DNA of 64,000 bases from WHSO01 sp050485485. Lineage in GTDB: Bacteria > Pseudomonadota > Alphaproteobacteria > SMXQ01. How positions within the stretch are numbered: the first letter of the stretch is position 1; each line of letters opens with the position of its first letter. The notes beneath the pieces are model-generated. The model had not been told where the DNA came from and did no database searches. It saw only the letters and a program-made list of their open reading frames with translations. Made by a program: the position numbers and the translations under genes. Location: contig JBJHBM010000005.1 in NCBI GenBank assembly GCA_050485485.1, forward strand, positions 1 through 64,000, given 5' to 3'. Of the stretch, positions 1-8,659 are shown piece after piece.

Positions 1-906
1 GGCCCGCACCTCGAGCGCGGCCAGGGCGCGCACGTCGCCGCCGCGCGCCGGGTCGAGCCGGGCGAGGTGCCAGGGCACCGCCCGGTCGGCGCGCACATGG
101 CCGCTGCCCGCGATCAGGACGGCGGCGCCCTGGACGGTCTCGTCCGCCGCCGCGATCAGCCCGCGCGCCAGCGCTGCGTCCCGCGCCACCTGGGCGCGCG
201 CGAAGGGCAGGGCGCGCTCGGGCCCGAAGGCGTCGCAATGGGCCGCCGCCATCTCGCGCGCGAGCGCGGTCATCACCTCGAGCCCGGGCGGATCGTCGAG
301 CCCGAGCATGCGCAAGCGGGCCTCCCCGAGGCCCTCGTAGCCGTCGCTCATCACGGCACGTAGTTCGTCCGGGGCGAGGTTGGCGCCGATGATCGGCAGA
401 CCCTCGCGCGCGAACGGCGCTGCGATCGGCGCATAGTGGGCCCAGTCGGGCCAGCCCGAGGCGCCCCAGCCGAGCGCGGTCCCGAGTCCGGCCGCGTCGC
501 CCGGGCGGCGGCGCAGGTGGGCGTCGAGCGCCGCCTGCTGGTCGGCCCGGACCATTTCGAAGGCGAGGCCGGGGCGGCGCCCGGCCGCGAACAGGGCGGC
601 CGCGGCCCAGGCCTGGATGCGGTGATGGTCGGGATTGTCGTGGCTTTCGCCGAGCAGCACGTAGCGTGCCGCGGCGAGGTCGCGGGCAAGCTCGGCGGGG
701 GTGACGAAGGCGCCGTCGGAGACGCGCCAGATGCGCCCCGCAAGCGGATGGTCGGCAAGCTCCGGCGCGGCGAGGCGCGGTGCCGGCGGCAGGTCGCGGG
801 CGGCGGGCGCCGTGCCGACTCCGAGCGCGAGCAGCGCCGCCGCGCAGGCGGCGGCGCTGCGGTAATGCCGCCACCGCCGGGCAAGGTTCTCGGCTCTTGT
901 CGTCAT
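1..906 (-). CDS. ChaN family haem-binding/uptake-like protein, partial at left edge
   Basis: The open frame starts at an ATG at 906 and runs off the left edge (302 codons seen, C-terminus missing). The N-terminus has a twin-basic stretch (RRWRHYR) followed by an Ala-rich hydrophobic segment, consistent with a signal peptide. At about residues 83-94 it reads LLGESHDNPDHH, the hallmark of the ChaN/DUF399 family, whose Campylobacter member binds haem. AFEMVRADQQ and a late SGHVRAD segment fit the same fold. It lies just downstream of the antiporter operon on the same strand. The family assignment is solid; a role in haem or iron handling is family knowledge, not shown here. Confidence 0.82.
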   Translation of the reverse strand, partial: MTTRAENLARRWRHYRSAAACAAALLALGVGTAPAARDLPPAPRLAAPELADHPLAGRIWRVSDGAFVTPAELARDLAAARYVLLGESHDNPDHHRIQAWAAAALFAAGRRPGLAFEMVRADQQAALDAHLRRRPGDAAGLGTALGWGASGWPDWAHYAPIAAPFAREGLPIIGANLAPDELRAVMSDGYEGLGEARLRMLGLDDPPGLEVMTALAREMAAAHCDAFGPERALPFARAQVARDAALARGLIAAADETVQGAAVLIAGSGHVRADRAVPWHLARLDPARGGDVRALAALEVRA

Positions 907-965
907 GCGGCCTCCGGACGCCAGCATATCACGCCGGGAGGGCGGGGCGGTCAGGCGGACGCGGC

Positions 966-2669
966 CTAATCCTCGATGTAGTAGAACACCAGCGTGACGC
1001 ACAGGATCACCGCCACCCACAGCACGGTCGAGCCGACCGGCCAAGTGCGCGCCAGCATCCCGCGCGGGCCCGAGTAACGATACACCCGGGCGACCACCGC
1101 ACCCACCATCCCGAGCCCGAACATGGCCGCGGCCGTGGCGAGGCGCCGCGCCAGGCCGACCGCGCCCAGCGCCACCGCCCGGCCGGCGCGGCGGTAGAAC
1201 CAGTCGGTGTCGAGGCTGATCTTCGGGGAGCCGCCCGCCCACTTGAGCATCAGGAAGAAGGCGAGCCCCGTGAACAGCAGCACCTGCAGCTCCCACAGCA
1301 CATGGCCGGTGGTATAGGCGTTGTAGTCCACCGGCGCCGGCATCATGGCGTAGAGCCATTGCGGATTGATGCCGATGAAGATGCACAGGAACGCCGCGAT
1401 CCCCATGGCGATCAGCATGTTGAGCGGCGCCTCGCGCGGGCGCAGGCCCGAATCCTGCCCGAGGAAGGTGAAATAGGGCAGCTTGAGCCCGGTGTGGAGG
1501 AACGTTCCGGCCGAGGCGAAGGACAGCATCAGCCAGATCGCGGCACGGTGGTCCACGGCGGCGGCCTCGACCACCATCGTCTTGCTGACGAAGCCGCTGA
1601 ACAGGGGGAAGGCGGAGATGGAAAATGCCCCCACCATGTAGAGCAGGAAGGTGATCGGCATCCAGCGGTATATGCCCCCGAGCTCGGTGAGCTTGGAGCG
1701 CCCGGTCATGTGGATCACGGCACCCGCGCCCATGAACAGCAGCGCCTTGTAGAGGATGTGCGTGAAGGCGTGGGACGCGGCACCGTTGAGCGCGATCGCG
1801 GTGCCCATGCCGACGCCCGCCACCATGTAGCCCACCTGGCTGACGATGTGGTAGGCGAGCAGCCGCCGGATGTCGTTGGCCAGCACTGCGTACACCACGC
1901 CGTAGAGCGCCATCACGGCGCCGAGCCAGATCAGGATCTCGGTGCCCGGATAGCCCCGGATCAGCGTGTACACGGCCGTCTTGGTGGTGAGCGCGCTGAG
2001 GAAAATGCCGCCGGTGACGGTCGATTCGGGATAGGCGTCGGTGAGCCAGGCGTGCAGCGGCGGCACCGCGGCGTTGATCATGAAGCCGATCAGGATGAGG
2101 TAGAAGGCCGCGCCGACGTTCTCGATGCGGTCGAACGCGAGAGACCCGGTTTCCAGGTAGTAGAGCAGGATGCCACTCAGGAGGATCACGCCGCCCGCCG
2201 CATGCACCATGACGTAGCGCCAGCCGGCGGCCCAGGAAACGTCGTCGCGGCGGCTCCAGATCAGCCAGACCGACGAAAACGCCATGATTTCCCAGAACAC
2301 GTAGAGGGTGACGAGGTCGCCGGCCAAGATCACGCCGAGGGCGGCACCGGCATAGATGAAGGCGGCGACATGCTGGACGTTGTCCCTGAGGTGCAGGGCG
2401 TAGATCGCGCCGATCACCAGGATGATGGCGAACACGGTGGCGAACACCATGCTGAGCGCGTCCACCCGGCCCGTCACGAAATCCAGGTCGAGGTAGCTGA
2501 AGGTGCCGTAGGTGCCGTGCGGCATGAGCAGCACCAGGGCCAGCACCGCCGCGGGCAGCAGCAGGATGTAGCCCTGCTTGAGCCGGTCCGCGAACAGCGG
2601 GACGGCGAGCGCCCCCAGGATCAGCACCAGGGACGGATGCACCCACCCGATGAGGGGCACGCTAGTCAT
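966..2669 (-). CDS. mnhD: Mrp-type antiporter subunit D paralogue 3 (NuoL/M/N-like)
   Basis: A 567-residue polytopic membrane protein of the proton-conducting NuoL/MrpA/MrpD family. It has about fourteen hydrophobic segments, a conserved Glu in a FWE motif, and a Lys in a helix reading ILYKALLFMGAG; Glu and Lys at such positions are the proton-channel residues of the family. LLAYHIVSQVGYM and GFVSK are further family signatures. The C-terminal 90 residues add two extra hydrophobic segments. It is the last gene of the operon, and its ATG overlaps the preceding small gene by 8 nt, which suggests translational coupling. With the two other D-like genes it makes three channel subunits in one operon. 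Confidence 0.9.
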   Translation of the reverse strand: MTSVPLIGWVHPSLVLILGALAVPLFADRLKQGYILLLPAAVLALVLLMPHGTYGTFSYLDLDFVTGRVDALSMVFATVFAIILVIGAIYALHLRDNVQHVAAFIYAGAALGVILAGDLVTLYVFWEIMAFSSVWLIWSRRDDVSWAAGWRYVMVHAAGGVILLSGILLYYLETGSLAFDRIENVGAAFYLILIGFMINAAVPPLHAWLTDAYPESTVTGGIFLSALTTKTAVYTLIRGYPGTEILIWLGAVMALYGVVYAVLANDIRRLLAYHIVSQVGYMVAGVGMGTAIALNGAASHAFTHILYKALLFMGAGAVIHMTGRSKLTELGGIYRWMPITFLLYMVGAFSISAFPLFSGFVSKTMVVEAAAVDHRAAIWLMLSFASAGTFLHTGLKLPYFTFLGQDSGLRPREAPLNMLIAMGIAAFLCIFIGINPQWLYAMMPAPVDYNAYTTGHVLWELQVLLFTGLAFFLMLKWAGGSPKISLDTDWFYRRAGRAVALGAVGLARRLATAAAMFGLGMVGAVVARVYRYSGPRGMLARTWPVGSTVLWVAVILCVTLVFYYIED

Positions 2670-2913
2670 CGTAATAGTCCTCGGGCCGGTACAGCAGGAC
2701 GTCCCCCAGGGCCTTGGAGACGACCAGGATCACGATGCAGGCGACGAAGCCGAACACCGCGCCGAAGCCGCCGATGCTCTCCCATGGGAAGCGGTCGTAG
2801 TAGGACGGGATCGCCACGTCGAGCACGACCAGCAGCGCGAGGATCGCGAACATGGCCCATTTGAGCGCGCGGCGCCTGGCGGCCAGGAATTCCAGGAATT
2901 TTCCGACGTCCAT
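2662..2913 (-). CDS. Small membrane protein embedded in the Mrp-type operon
   Basis: An 83-residue protein with two predicted membrane helices (about residues 18-34 and 47-66), a basic N-terminal AARRRALKW stretch and an acidic tail ending PEDYYDD. It sits between two D-type antiporter genes, 12 nt after one and overlapping the next by 8 nt. The tight packing argues that it is real and co-translated. I do not recognise a named family. An accessory or assembly subunit of the antiporter complex is the natural inference from position alone. Confidence 0.72.
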   Translation of the reverse strand: MDVGKFLEFLAARRRALKWAMFAILALLVVLDVAIPSYYDRFPWESIGGFGAVFGFVACIVILVVSKALGDVLLYRPEDYYDD

Positions 2914-2925
2914 GGCGGCCTCGTG

Positions 2926-4386
2926 TCAGCTTGCGAACATTCCGCTGAGCAGAACGAACAGGGGTTCGACGTAGAAGAACAGGGCGACGCACAGCGCCGC
3001 CGTCAGGCACAGCGGCACGACGCAGGTGAGCGGCGCCTCCTGGATGCCGCCTTCGTAGCCGTCCGTCGGCGGCCTCAGGAAGGCGCGGACGACCGGCGGC
3101 AGGAGATAGGCGACGTTGAGCAGGGTGCTGACCATGTACACCGCCACCACGACCACGAATCCGGCCTCGTAGGCCCCCATCGCCATGTGCCACTTGCTCC
3201 AGATGCCGCCCAGCGGCGGCACGCCGATCACGCTCAGCGCGCCGATGAAGAAGGCGAACATGGTGAACGGCATGCGCCGCCCGAGCCCGTCCATCTGGCT
3301 GATCTCGGTCTTGTGGGTCGCGACGTAGATCGCTCCGGCGCAGAAGAACAGCGTGATCTTGCCGGCGGCATGCATGGCGATGTGGAGCCCGGCGCCGACC
3401 ACGGCGGTCGAGGTCGCCAGCGCCGCGCCCAGCACCACGTAGCCGAGCTGGCTGACGGTCGAATAGGCGAGCCGCGCCTTGAGGTTGTCCTTGGTCATGG
3501 CGACCAGCGAGGCGAGCAGCAGGCTGACGGCGGCGACCGTGACGAGCCAGTCGTTGGCGCCCGTCGCCGTCAGGAAGTCTATGCCGAAGATGTAGGTGAT
3601 AACCTTGGTCACCGTGAACACGCCGGCCTTCACCACGGCCACCGCGTGCAGCAGCGCGGAGACCGGGGTCGGCGCCACCATGGCCGCCGGCAGCCAGCGG
3701 TGGATCGGCATGAGCGCGGCCTTGCCGATGCCGAACATGTAGAGCGCCAGCAGCAGCGGCACCAGGCCCTGCTCCACGTGGCCCTCGAGGATGCCGCCCT
3801 GGGTGAAGTCGAGCGTGCCGGTCGCTATCCAGGTCCAGGTGATGGCGACGAGCTGCAGGCCGATGGAGGTGCCGAGCAGCAGGCCGAGATAGGTGCGTCC
3901 GGCGCGCCGTGCCTCGTCCGTCTCCTTGTGGATCACGAGCGGGTAGGTCGAGATGGTGAGGATCTCGTAGAACACGAACAGCGTGAACATGTTCGCGCTG
4001 AGCGCGATCCCCATGGCCGCCATCAGGGCGATGGCGAAGCAGGCGTAGAAGCGCGTCTGGTTCTTCTCGTGGGCGCCGCGCATGTAGCCGATCGAATAGA
4101 CCGACGTGACGATCCACAGCCCCGACGCGACCAGGGCGAACAGCATGCCGAGCGGCTCGACCGAAAGGGCGAGCGACAGCCCCGGCATCAGCTCGTGGAT
4201 ATGGAGCGCGAGCGGTACGCCGGCCCGGAATTGCCCGAACAGCCACAGGATGTCGAGGAACAGGAGGGAGGCCGTGGCGAGCGTCACGGCTTCGCGCAGG
4301 TTCGGGTGGCGGCCCGCCAGCACGATGGCGATCGTGCCGAGGCCGGGAATGGCGATGGCGAGAACGAGGGCGAGCTCGACGGTCAT
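2926..4386 (-). CDS. mnhD: Mrp-type antiporter subunit D paralogue 2
   Basis: A 486-residue NuoL/NuoM/MrpD-family integral membrane protein. Visible signatures include TLFVFYEILTISTYPLV with the channel Glu, the GIGKAALMPIHRWLPAAM helix, LLHAVAVVKAGVF and RLAYSTVSQLGYVVLG. The GKAALMP and VAVVKAG lysines match the conserved TM7/TM8 Lys positions of antiporter-like subunits. The start overlaps the stop of the preceding D gene in an ATGA arrangement (4383-4386). It would act in the inner membrane as one proton or cation channel of the multisubunit complex. Confidence 0.92.
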   Translation of the reverse strand: MTVELALVLAIAIPGLGTIAIVLAGRHPNLREAVTLATASLLFLDILWLFGQFRAGVPLALHIHELMPGLSLALSVEPLGMLFALVASGLWIVTSVYSIGYMRGAHEKNQTRFYACFAIALMAAMGIALSANMFTLFVFYEILTISTYPLVIHKETDEARRAGRTYLGLLLGTSIGLQLVAITWTWIATGTLDFTQGGILEGHVEQGLVPLLLALYMFGIGKAALMPIHRWLPAAMVAPTPVSALLHAVAVVKAGVFTVTKVITYIFGIDFLTATGANDWLVTVAAVSLLLASLVAMTKDNLKARLAYSTVSQLGYVVLGAALATSTAVVGAGLHIAMHAAGKITLFFCAGAIYVATHKTEISQMDGLGRRMPFTMFAFFIGALSVIGVPPLGGIWSKWHMAMGAYEAGFVVVVAVYMVSTLLNVAYLLPPVVRAFLRPPTDGYEGGIQEAPLTCVVPLCLTAALCVALFFYVEPLFVLLSGMFAS

Positions 4387-5873
4387 CGCAAGCCCCCCGC
4401 CGGTAGCAGAGTCTCGGCCGCGCGCGTCGCCACCGACACGGTGAGGTCGGTGTCGATGCCGAAGTAGATGCTGGCGGCGACCAGGGTGTAGGTCGGGAGC
4501 AGCATGGACAGCGGCGCTTCCTCGACCTTCCTGTCGTCAGGTGGCGGCTGCAGATACGCCGCCTCGACGACGCGCCAGACGTAGATCACGGCAAGCAGGG
4601 AGGCGACGACGATCAGGACCGGGATGAACCACATGCCCGCCTCGAAGGCGGCAACGATCAGGTACCACTTGCTGACGAAGCCGACGGTGAGCGGCACGCC
4701 GATCAGGCTCAGGCCCGCCGCGACGAAAGCCGCCATGGTCCAGGGCATCTGCCGCCCGAGGCCGCGCACCGCGTCTATGGTAGAGGCGCCCTTGCGCAGC
4801 ACCACAGCGCCGATCGCCATGAACAGGGCGGCCTTCATGGCGGCGTGGTTGAACAGGTGGATCAGCGTGGCGGCGAGGCCGGTGACGTTGGCCATGCTCA
4901 TGCCGAGGATCATGTAGCCCACCTGGGCGACCGAGGAGTAGGCGAGCATCCGCTTGATGTCGAACTGGAAGATCGCGACGGTCGAGGCCGCGAACATGCC
5001 GATCAGGGCGAGCGGCATGAACAGGTAGGTGAGCGTCAGCCACAGCACGGTGTAGTCGGTGCCGAACACCGTGAACATGAAGCGGATCAGAAGATAGACC
5101 GCCGCCTTGGTGGCGGTGGCGGACAGGAAAACGCTCACCGCGGACGGCGCGAAGGTATAGGCGTTGGGCAGCCACAGGTGCAGCGGGAACAGCGCCACCT
5201 TGAGCCCGAGCCCGGTGATGATGAAGGCGAAGGCCACCAGCACCGTCCGGTTCTCCCCCAGCCCCGGCAGGCGCTGGGCGAGGTCGGCCATGTTGAGGGT
5301 GCCGGTCAGCATGTAGAGCATGCCCACGCCGATGACGAAGAAGGTCGCGCCGATGGTGCCCATCACGAGGTAGGTGAAGGAGGCCGTCAGGGCGCGCCGG
5401 TCGCGCTTGGCGCCCGATGCCACCAGCGCGTAGGTCGAAAGCGAGGAAATCTCCAGGAACACGAAGGCGTTGAACGCATCGCCGGTGATCACGACGCCGA
5501 GCAGACCCGCCAGGCACAGCAGGTAGCAGGTGTAGAACAGGGTGATCGTGCGCGGATCGACCTCGTCCAGCAGGCTTCGGCGCGCGTACGGCAGGGTGAG
5601 GGTGCCGATGGCGGAGATGATCAGCAGCACGAAGGCATTGGCGGCGTCCACCCGGTATTCGATTCCGAACGGCGGCGCCCAGCCGCCGAGGGCGTAGGAA
5701 ACGGTACCCTCCGCCAGAACGCGCATCAGCAGGAGGATCGAGAACAGGAACGTCGCCGAACTGATGACCAGCGCGAACAGCCAGGACAGCGTCGCGCTTC
5801 GTAGGAAGACGGAGAGGGGCGATGCGAGGAGGGGGAAGATGACGATGAGGATGGGGAGGTGGTGGGAGATCAC
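4383..5873 (-). CDS. mnhD: Mrp-type antiporter subunit D paralogue 1
   Basis: A 496-residue member of the MrpD/NuoN-like family with a GTG start that overlaps the mnhC stop as GTGA (5870-5873). Signatures are NAFVFLEISSLSTYALVASG, the GLKVALFPLHLWLPNAYTFAPSAV loop region split across two helices, and MLAYSSVAQVGYMILG. LKVALFPLHLWLP is typical of bona fide MnhD proteins, so this is the copy most like classical MnhD. It is part of the contiguous minus-strand operon beginning at mnhE. Confidence 0.93.
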   Translation of the reverse strand: MISHHLPILIVIFPLLASPLSVFLRSATLSWLFALVISSATFLFSILLLMRVLAEGTVSYALGGWAPPFGIEYRVDAANAFVLLIISAIGTLTLPYARRSLLDEVDPRTITLFYTCYLLCLAGLLGVVITGDAFNAFVFLEISSLSTYALVASGAKRDRRALTASFTYLVMGTIGATFFVIGVGMLYMLTGTLNMADLAQRLPGLGENRTVLVAFAFIITGLGLKVALFPLHLWLPNAYTFAPSAVSVFLSATATKAAVYLLIRFMFTVFGTDYTVLWLTLTYLFMPLALIGMFAASTVAIFQFDIKRMLAYSSVAQVGYMILGMSMANVTGLAATLIHLFNHAAMKAALFMAIGAVVLRKGASTIDAVRGLGRQMPWTMAAFVAAGLSLIGVPLTVGFVSKWYLIVAAFEAGMWFIPVLIVVASLLAVIYVWRVVEAAYLQPPPDDRKVEEAPLSMLLPTYTLVAASIYFGIDTDLTVSVATRAAETLLPAGGLR

Positions 5874-6256
5874 GAGCGGCCACCCCCCTCGAACTCGGCC
5901 TCGTGGTCGGCCTCCAGAATCTCGTCTTCCTCTATGGAATTGTACGCCTGCTTGATGCGGACGATGAGCGCCAGCGCGACCGCCGTCATGGCGATTCCGA
6001 CGACGATGGCGGTCAGGATGAGGACGTGCGGCAGCGGGTTGGCATAGGCCGTTGCCCCTTCCACGAGGATCGGCGCGGTGCCGCCCGAGACCTTGCCGAT
6101 GCTGATGTACATGAGGAACACCGAGGCCTGGAACATGTTGAGACCGATGACCTTCTTCACCAGGTTCCCGCGCGACACCACGACGTAGAAGCCGATCATC
6201 ATCAGGACGATGATGACCCAGTAGTTGAACAGGCCCAGGATCTGCTCGGTATCCAC
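5870..6256 (-). CDS. mnhC: Mrp-type antiporter subunit C (NuoK-like)
   Basis: A 128-residue protein with three membrane helices and the NuoK/MnhC pattern GLNMFQASVFLMYIS followed by NPLPHVLILTAIVVGIAMTAVALAL. The start is a GTG at 6256, one base after the stop of the upstream AB-fusion gene. Compared with complex I NuoK it carries a longer acidic cytoplasmic tail (residues 108-128, EEDEILEADHEAEFEGGG), which is common in MnhC proteins. It presumably contacts the D-type subunits in the membrane arm. Confidence 0.93.
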   Translation of the reverse strand: MDTEQILGLFNYWVIIVLMMIGFYVVVSRGNLVKKVIGLNMFQASVFLMYISIGKVSGGTAPILVEGATAYANPLPHVLILTAIVVGIAMTAVALALIVRIKQAYNSIEEDEILEADHEAEFEGGGRS

Positions 6257-6257
6257 G

Positions 6258-7247
6258 TCACCACTCCTGGTCGCCGATCGGCGGGTTCTGGCCCGCGAAC
6301 GCGTAGTAGGTCGAGATCATCACCGCGGCCACGGTCATGCCGACGCCGAATTCGACCAGCAGGATTCCGATGTGCTGGCCGGTGGCCGGCACGGCTGCGA
6401 GCACCGAATAGTCGAGATAGTTAGCGCCGAAAAACAGGCTGACGACGCCGACGCCGCTGAACAGCAGCACACCGCCCGCGAGCAGCAGCCGTATCAGGCG
6501 CCCGGGGAACGCTTCGCGCGCCGTCTCGAGGCCGAACACCAGCGCGTATAGTATGAAAGCGGCAGCGAATACGATGCCGGCCTGGAAACCGCCGCCGGGA
6601 CTGTAATCCCCGTGGAACTGCACGTAGAGCGCGAACACCAGGATGGGGCCGATCAGGACCTTGGTGACGACCCGCAGCACGAGATGGTGCCTGAGCGCTT
6701 GCCAGGGGGCGGGCGAGCCGAGCTCGCGCAGGGTCGGCGCGAGCAGCAGCAGCACGACGACGCCCGCGACGAAGATCACCGCGACCTCGCCCAGCGTGTC
6801 GAAGCCGCGGTAGCTCGCCAGCACCGCCGTCACCACGTTGGGCACGCCGGTCTCCTCCAGGGAGTCGGCCAGATATTTGGGCGCGACATGGGTCTGCGCG
6901 GGCGCCTGGGGATCGCCGAAGTGCGGCATGTCGGCGGTGCCGTAGATGAGCGCTGCGCCGGTCATCAGCACGACGGCGAACGGCAGCACGCGGCTGCGCG
7001 TGCTCGGCTTCTCGCGGCGCGAGGTGAGCGCCAGCGTTCCCAGCATCAACAGGGTGGAGATTCCGGCGCCGACCGCCGCTTCGGTCAGGGCCACGTCCGG
7101 CGCGTCCAGGTTCACGAACACCAGCGCCGCCAGCAGCGAGAACACGGCCGACAGCAGCACCGCGCCGAACAGGACGTTGAGGCGCAGGATCGCTATGCCT
7201 GTCAGCGCCAGAAAGACGAACAGGCCGAGGTTGATCGCGGTTTCTAT
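6258..7247 (-). CDS. Fused MnhA C-terminal (DUF4040/MbhD-MbhE) plus MnhB antiporter subunit
   Basis: Three segments run in order. First is a DUF4040/MbhD-like helix pair with the signature DAPDVALTEAAVGAG. Next is an MbhE-like segment (NVVTAVLASYRGFDTLGE) corresponding to the C-terminal end of MnhA. Last is an MnhB domain with YVQFHGDYSPGGGFQAG and FGVGMTVAAVM. Only a GTG at 7160 gives a standard start (300 aa), but that would remove the first helix of DUF4040. The open frame continues upstream with a clear hydrophobic helix to an ATA codon at 7247-7245, which overlaps the mnhG stop and has GGAGAG six bases ahead. I therefore prefer the longer form (329 aa). The domain calls are firm; the start is an inference. 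Confidence 0.85.
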   Translation of the reverse strand: METAINLGLFVFLALTGIAILRLNVLFGAVLLSAVFSLLAALVFVNLDAPDVALTEAAVGAGISTLLMLGTLALTSRREKPSTRSRVLPFAVVLMTGAALIYGTADMPHFGDPQAPAQTHVAPKYLADSLEETGVPNVVTAVLASYRGFDTLGEVAVIFVAGVVVLLLLAPTLRELGSPAPWQALRHHLVLRVVTKVLIGPILVFALYVQFHGDYSPGGGFQAGIVFAAAFILYALVFGLETAREAFPGRLIRLLLAGGVLLFSGVGVVSLFFGANYLDYSVLAAVPATGQHIGILLVEFGVGMTVAAVMISTYYAFAGQNPPIGDQEW

Positions 7248-7618
7248 CGTTCGCTCTCCGGGGCTTGCCCCTGGCCGGCCTGCTCGGAGCCGGGCGGAGG
7301 TGTGATCGTCTCGTCGGCGAAGCGCGAGCGCATCCCGGCCACATAGGCGGCGCTGGCGATGGCATGGGTGGCGGTGGGGCTGGTGAGGAAGATGAAGGCG
7401 CCGATCAGCAGCAGCTTGACCGCGATCAGACTGAAGCCGGCCTGCAGGATGAGCCCCAGTACGATCAGCTCGGCCCCCAGGGTGTCGGTGACGCCTGCCG
7501 CATGGAGCCGTGTGAAGAAGTCGGGCAGGCGCACGATGCCGATGCCGCCGACCATGATGAAGAACGCACCCGCGAGCAGCAGCGTCCAGCTCGCGATGTC
7601 CACGACGAGGCCGATCAT
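7244..7618 (-). CDS. mnhG: Mrp-type antiporter subunit G
   Basis: A 124-residue protein with three hydrophobic helices. It carries the MnhG hallmark GIGIVRLPDFFTRLHAAGVTDTLGAELI, here at about residues 26-53, and a late LTSPTATHAIASAAY motif. The soluble tail (residues 100-124) is variable, as usual. Its ATG overlaps the mnhF stop by 4 nt, and its stop overlaps the inferred start of the AB fusion. It is a required small subunit of Mrp-type complexes. Confidence 0.95.
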   Translation of the reverse strand: MIGLVVDIASWTLLLAGAFFIMVGGIGIVRLPDFFTRLHAAGVTDTLGAELIVLGLILQAGFSLIAVKLLLIGAFIFLTSPTATHAIASAAYVAGMRSRFADETITPPPGSEQAGQGQAPESER

Positions 7619-7902
7619 GGCGCTTCCTCGTGATGATCTATGCGGTCACCGAGCGTCCGGTAGCGGAAGAACTTGAGGATGGCGACCGTTGCGATGAAGT
7701 TGATGAGGGCATAGAGCAGGGCGATATCGAGGAAATCCGGGCGCCCCGACAGGAAGCCGACCAGCGCGATCATGAGCACCGTCTTGGTGCCGAACACGTT
7801 GACCGCCAGCACGCGGTCGTAGAGCGTGGGCCCGTCGTAGAGCCGGTACAGCGCCAGCAGCATGGCGAGCATGACGAAGGCCGCGGTCGTGGCGAACATC
7901 AT
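7615..7902 (-). CDS. mnhF: Mrp-type antiporter subunit F
   Basis: A 95-residue, three-helix membrane protein. It shows the MnhF signature RLYDGPTLYDRVLAVNVFGTK and PDFLDIALLYALINFIATVAILKF. The double ATG at 7902/7899 follows the mnhE stop by two bases. The longer frame upstream is the shadow of mnhE and is not used. MnhF is needed for assembly and stability of Mrp complexes. Confidence 0.93.
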   Translation of the reverse strand: MMFATTAAFVMLAMLLALYRLYDGPTLYDRVLAVNVFGTKTVLMIALVGFLSGRPDFLDIALLYALINFIATVAILKFFRYRTLGDRIDHHEEAP

Positions 7903-7904
7903 GG

Positions 7905-8396
7905 CTAGCGGGCCTCGATGGCGGCGACGCGCCGGTTCATCTCGTCGCTGGCGAGGTCGTGGGCCACCTGGTCGGTGATGGCATGGACTACGATTTCGTC
8001 GTTCTCGAACTCGATCGAGACGGTGCCCGGCGTGAGGGTGATGGAATTCGCATAGATGACTTGGCCTACCTCCGTCTTCTGGAGGATGCGGGTGCGGACG
8101 ATCTTGGGGTTGATCGGCATGGACGGGCTCAGGACGACCCGCGCGACGTGGAGATTGGACTTCACCATCTCCTTGCCGAGCCAGGCGATGTAGGAGAACC
8201 AGCCGAGGCTGAGCTGGAGCGGAACCGCCTCGTGGTCCACCACGTCGAGGCGCAGCGCGATCACCACCGTCACGATGCAGGACAGCACGCCGAGGGTCAG
8301 CAGCAACGGGTTTGTGAAATGGCCGGAAAGCACCAGCCACAGCACGAACATCGTCATGCCGAGTCCGAGGGTGTGCGTTACGGTCTTGATTTCCAT
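7905..8396 (-). CDS. mnhE: Mrp-type antiporter subunit E
   Basis: A 163-residue protein and the first gene of the operon. I start it at the ATG at 8396 (MEIKTVTHT) because the frame upstream is low-complexity and unlike the family. The N-terminus has two close membrane helices, followed by a soluble domain with the MnhE features AWLGKEMVKSNLHVARVVL, TEVGQVIYANSITLTPGT and EFENDEIVVHAI. The Asn-Ser-Ile-Thr-Leu-Thr-Pro-Gly-Thr block is strongly conserved in MnhE. I saw no convincing sigma-70 promoter in the 260 bp upstream. Confidence 0.93.
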   Translation of the reverse strand: MEIKTVTHTLGLGMTMFVLWLVLSGHFTNPLLLTLGVLSCIVTVVIALRLDVVDHEAVPLQLSLGWFSYIAWLGKEMVKSNLHVARVVLSPSMPINPKIVRTRILQKTEVGQVIYANSITLTPGTVSIEFENDEIVVHAITDQVAHDLASDEMNRRVAAIEAR

Positions 8397-8591
8397 GGAA
8401 GCCGTAGTCCGTGCCCTGTCGCTCGTGGAGCCCGGGGAAGGGCCCGATGGGGTGTGTTCGTCGTCGTGCGAGTTGTCATGGGGATACAGGGCCGGCTTGG
8501 CCCCGTCAACCGGATTTGGCCCGCTCGGAAAGGCCGTGCGGTATCCGGCAAGGGCTTGGCCGCCAAGGGCTTTCCGCCCCGAGCGCCGCGT

Positions 8592-8620
8592 TTGAACGGG
8601 ACCGGGAGAAATGCTACGAT
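8592..8620 (+). promoter_or_regulatory. Probable sigma-70 promoter of the cold-shock gene
   Basis: TTGAAC at 8592-8597 and TACGAT at 8615-8620 are separated by 17 bp, close to the consensus spacing and boxes. Transcription would begin near 8627, giving a leader of about 33 nt that contains a run of nine A residues (8629-8637) before the ribosome-binding region. Confidence 0.6.
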
Positions 8621-8659
8621 GGCACTTCAAAAAAAAAGTACAGGGGGCTTGCGTTATCA

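Noticed and set aside
780..5804. Long open frames antisense to the antiporter genes (up to about 690 codons)
   Set aside because: They mirror GC-rich codon bias of the true genes, have Arg/Gly/His/Gln-rich, low-complexity translations and no membrane or domain patterns, while the minus-strand proteins match families from end to end.
8629..8637. Run of nine A residues as possible slippage or phase-variation site
   Set aside because: It lies in the 5' leader of the cold-shock gene, not in a coding frame; a transcript-level effect cannot be judged.
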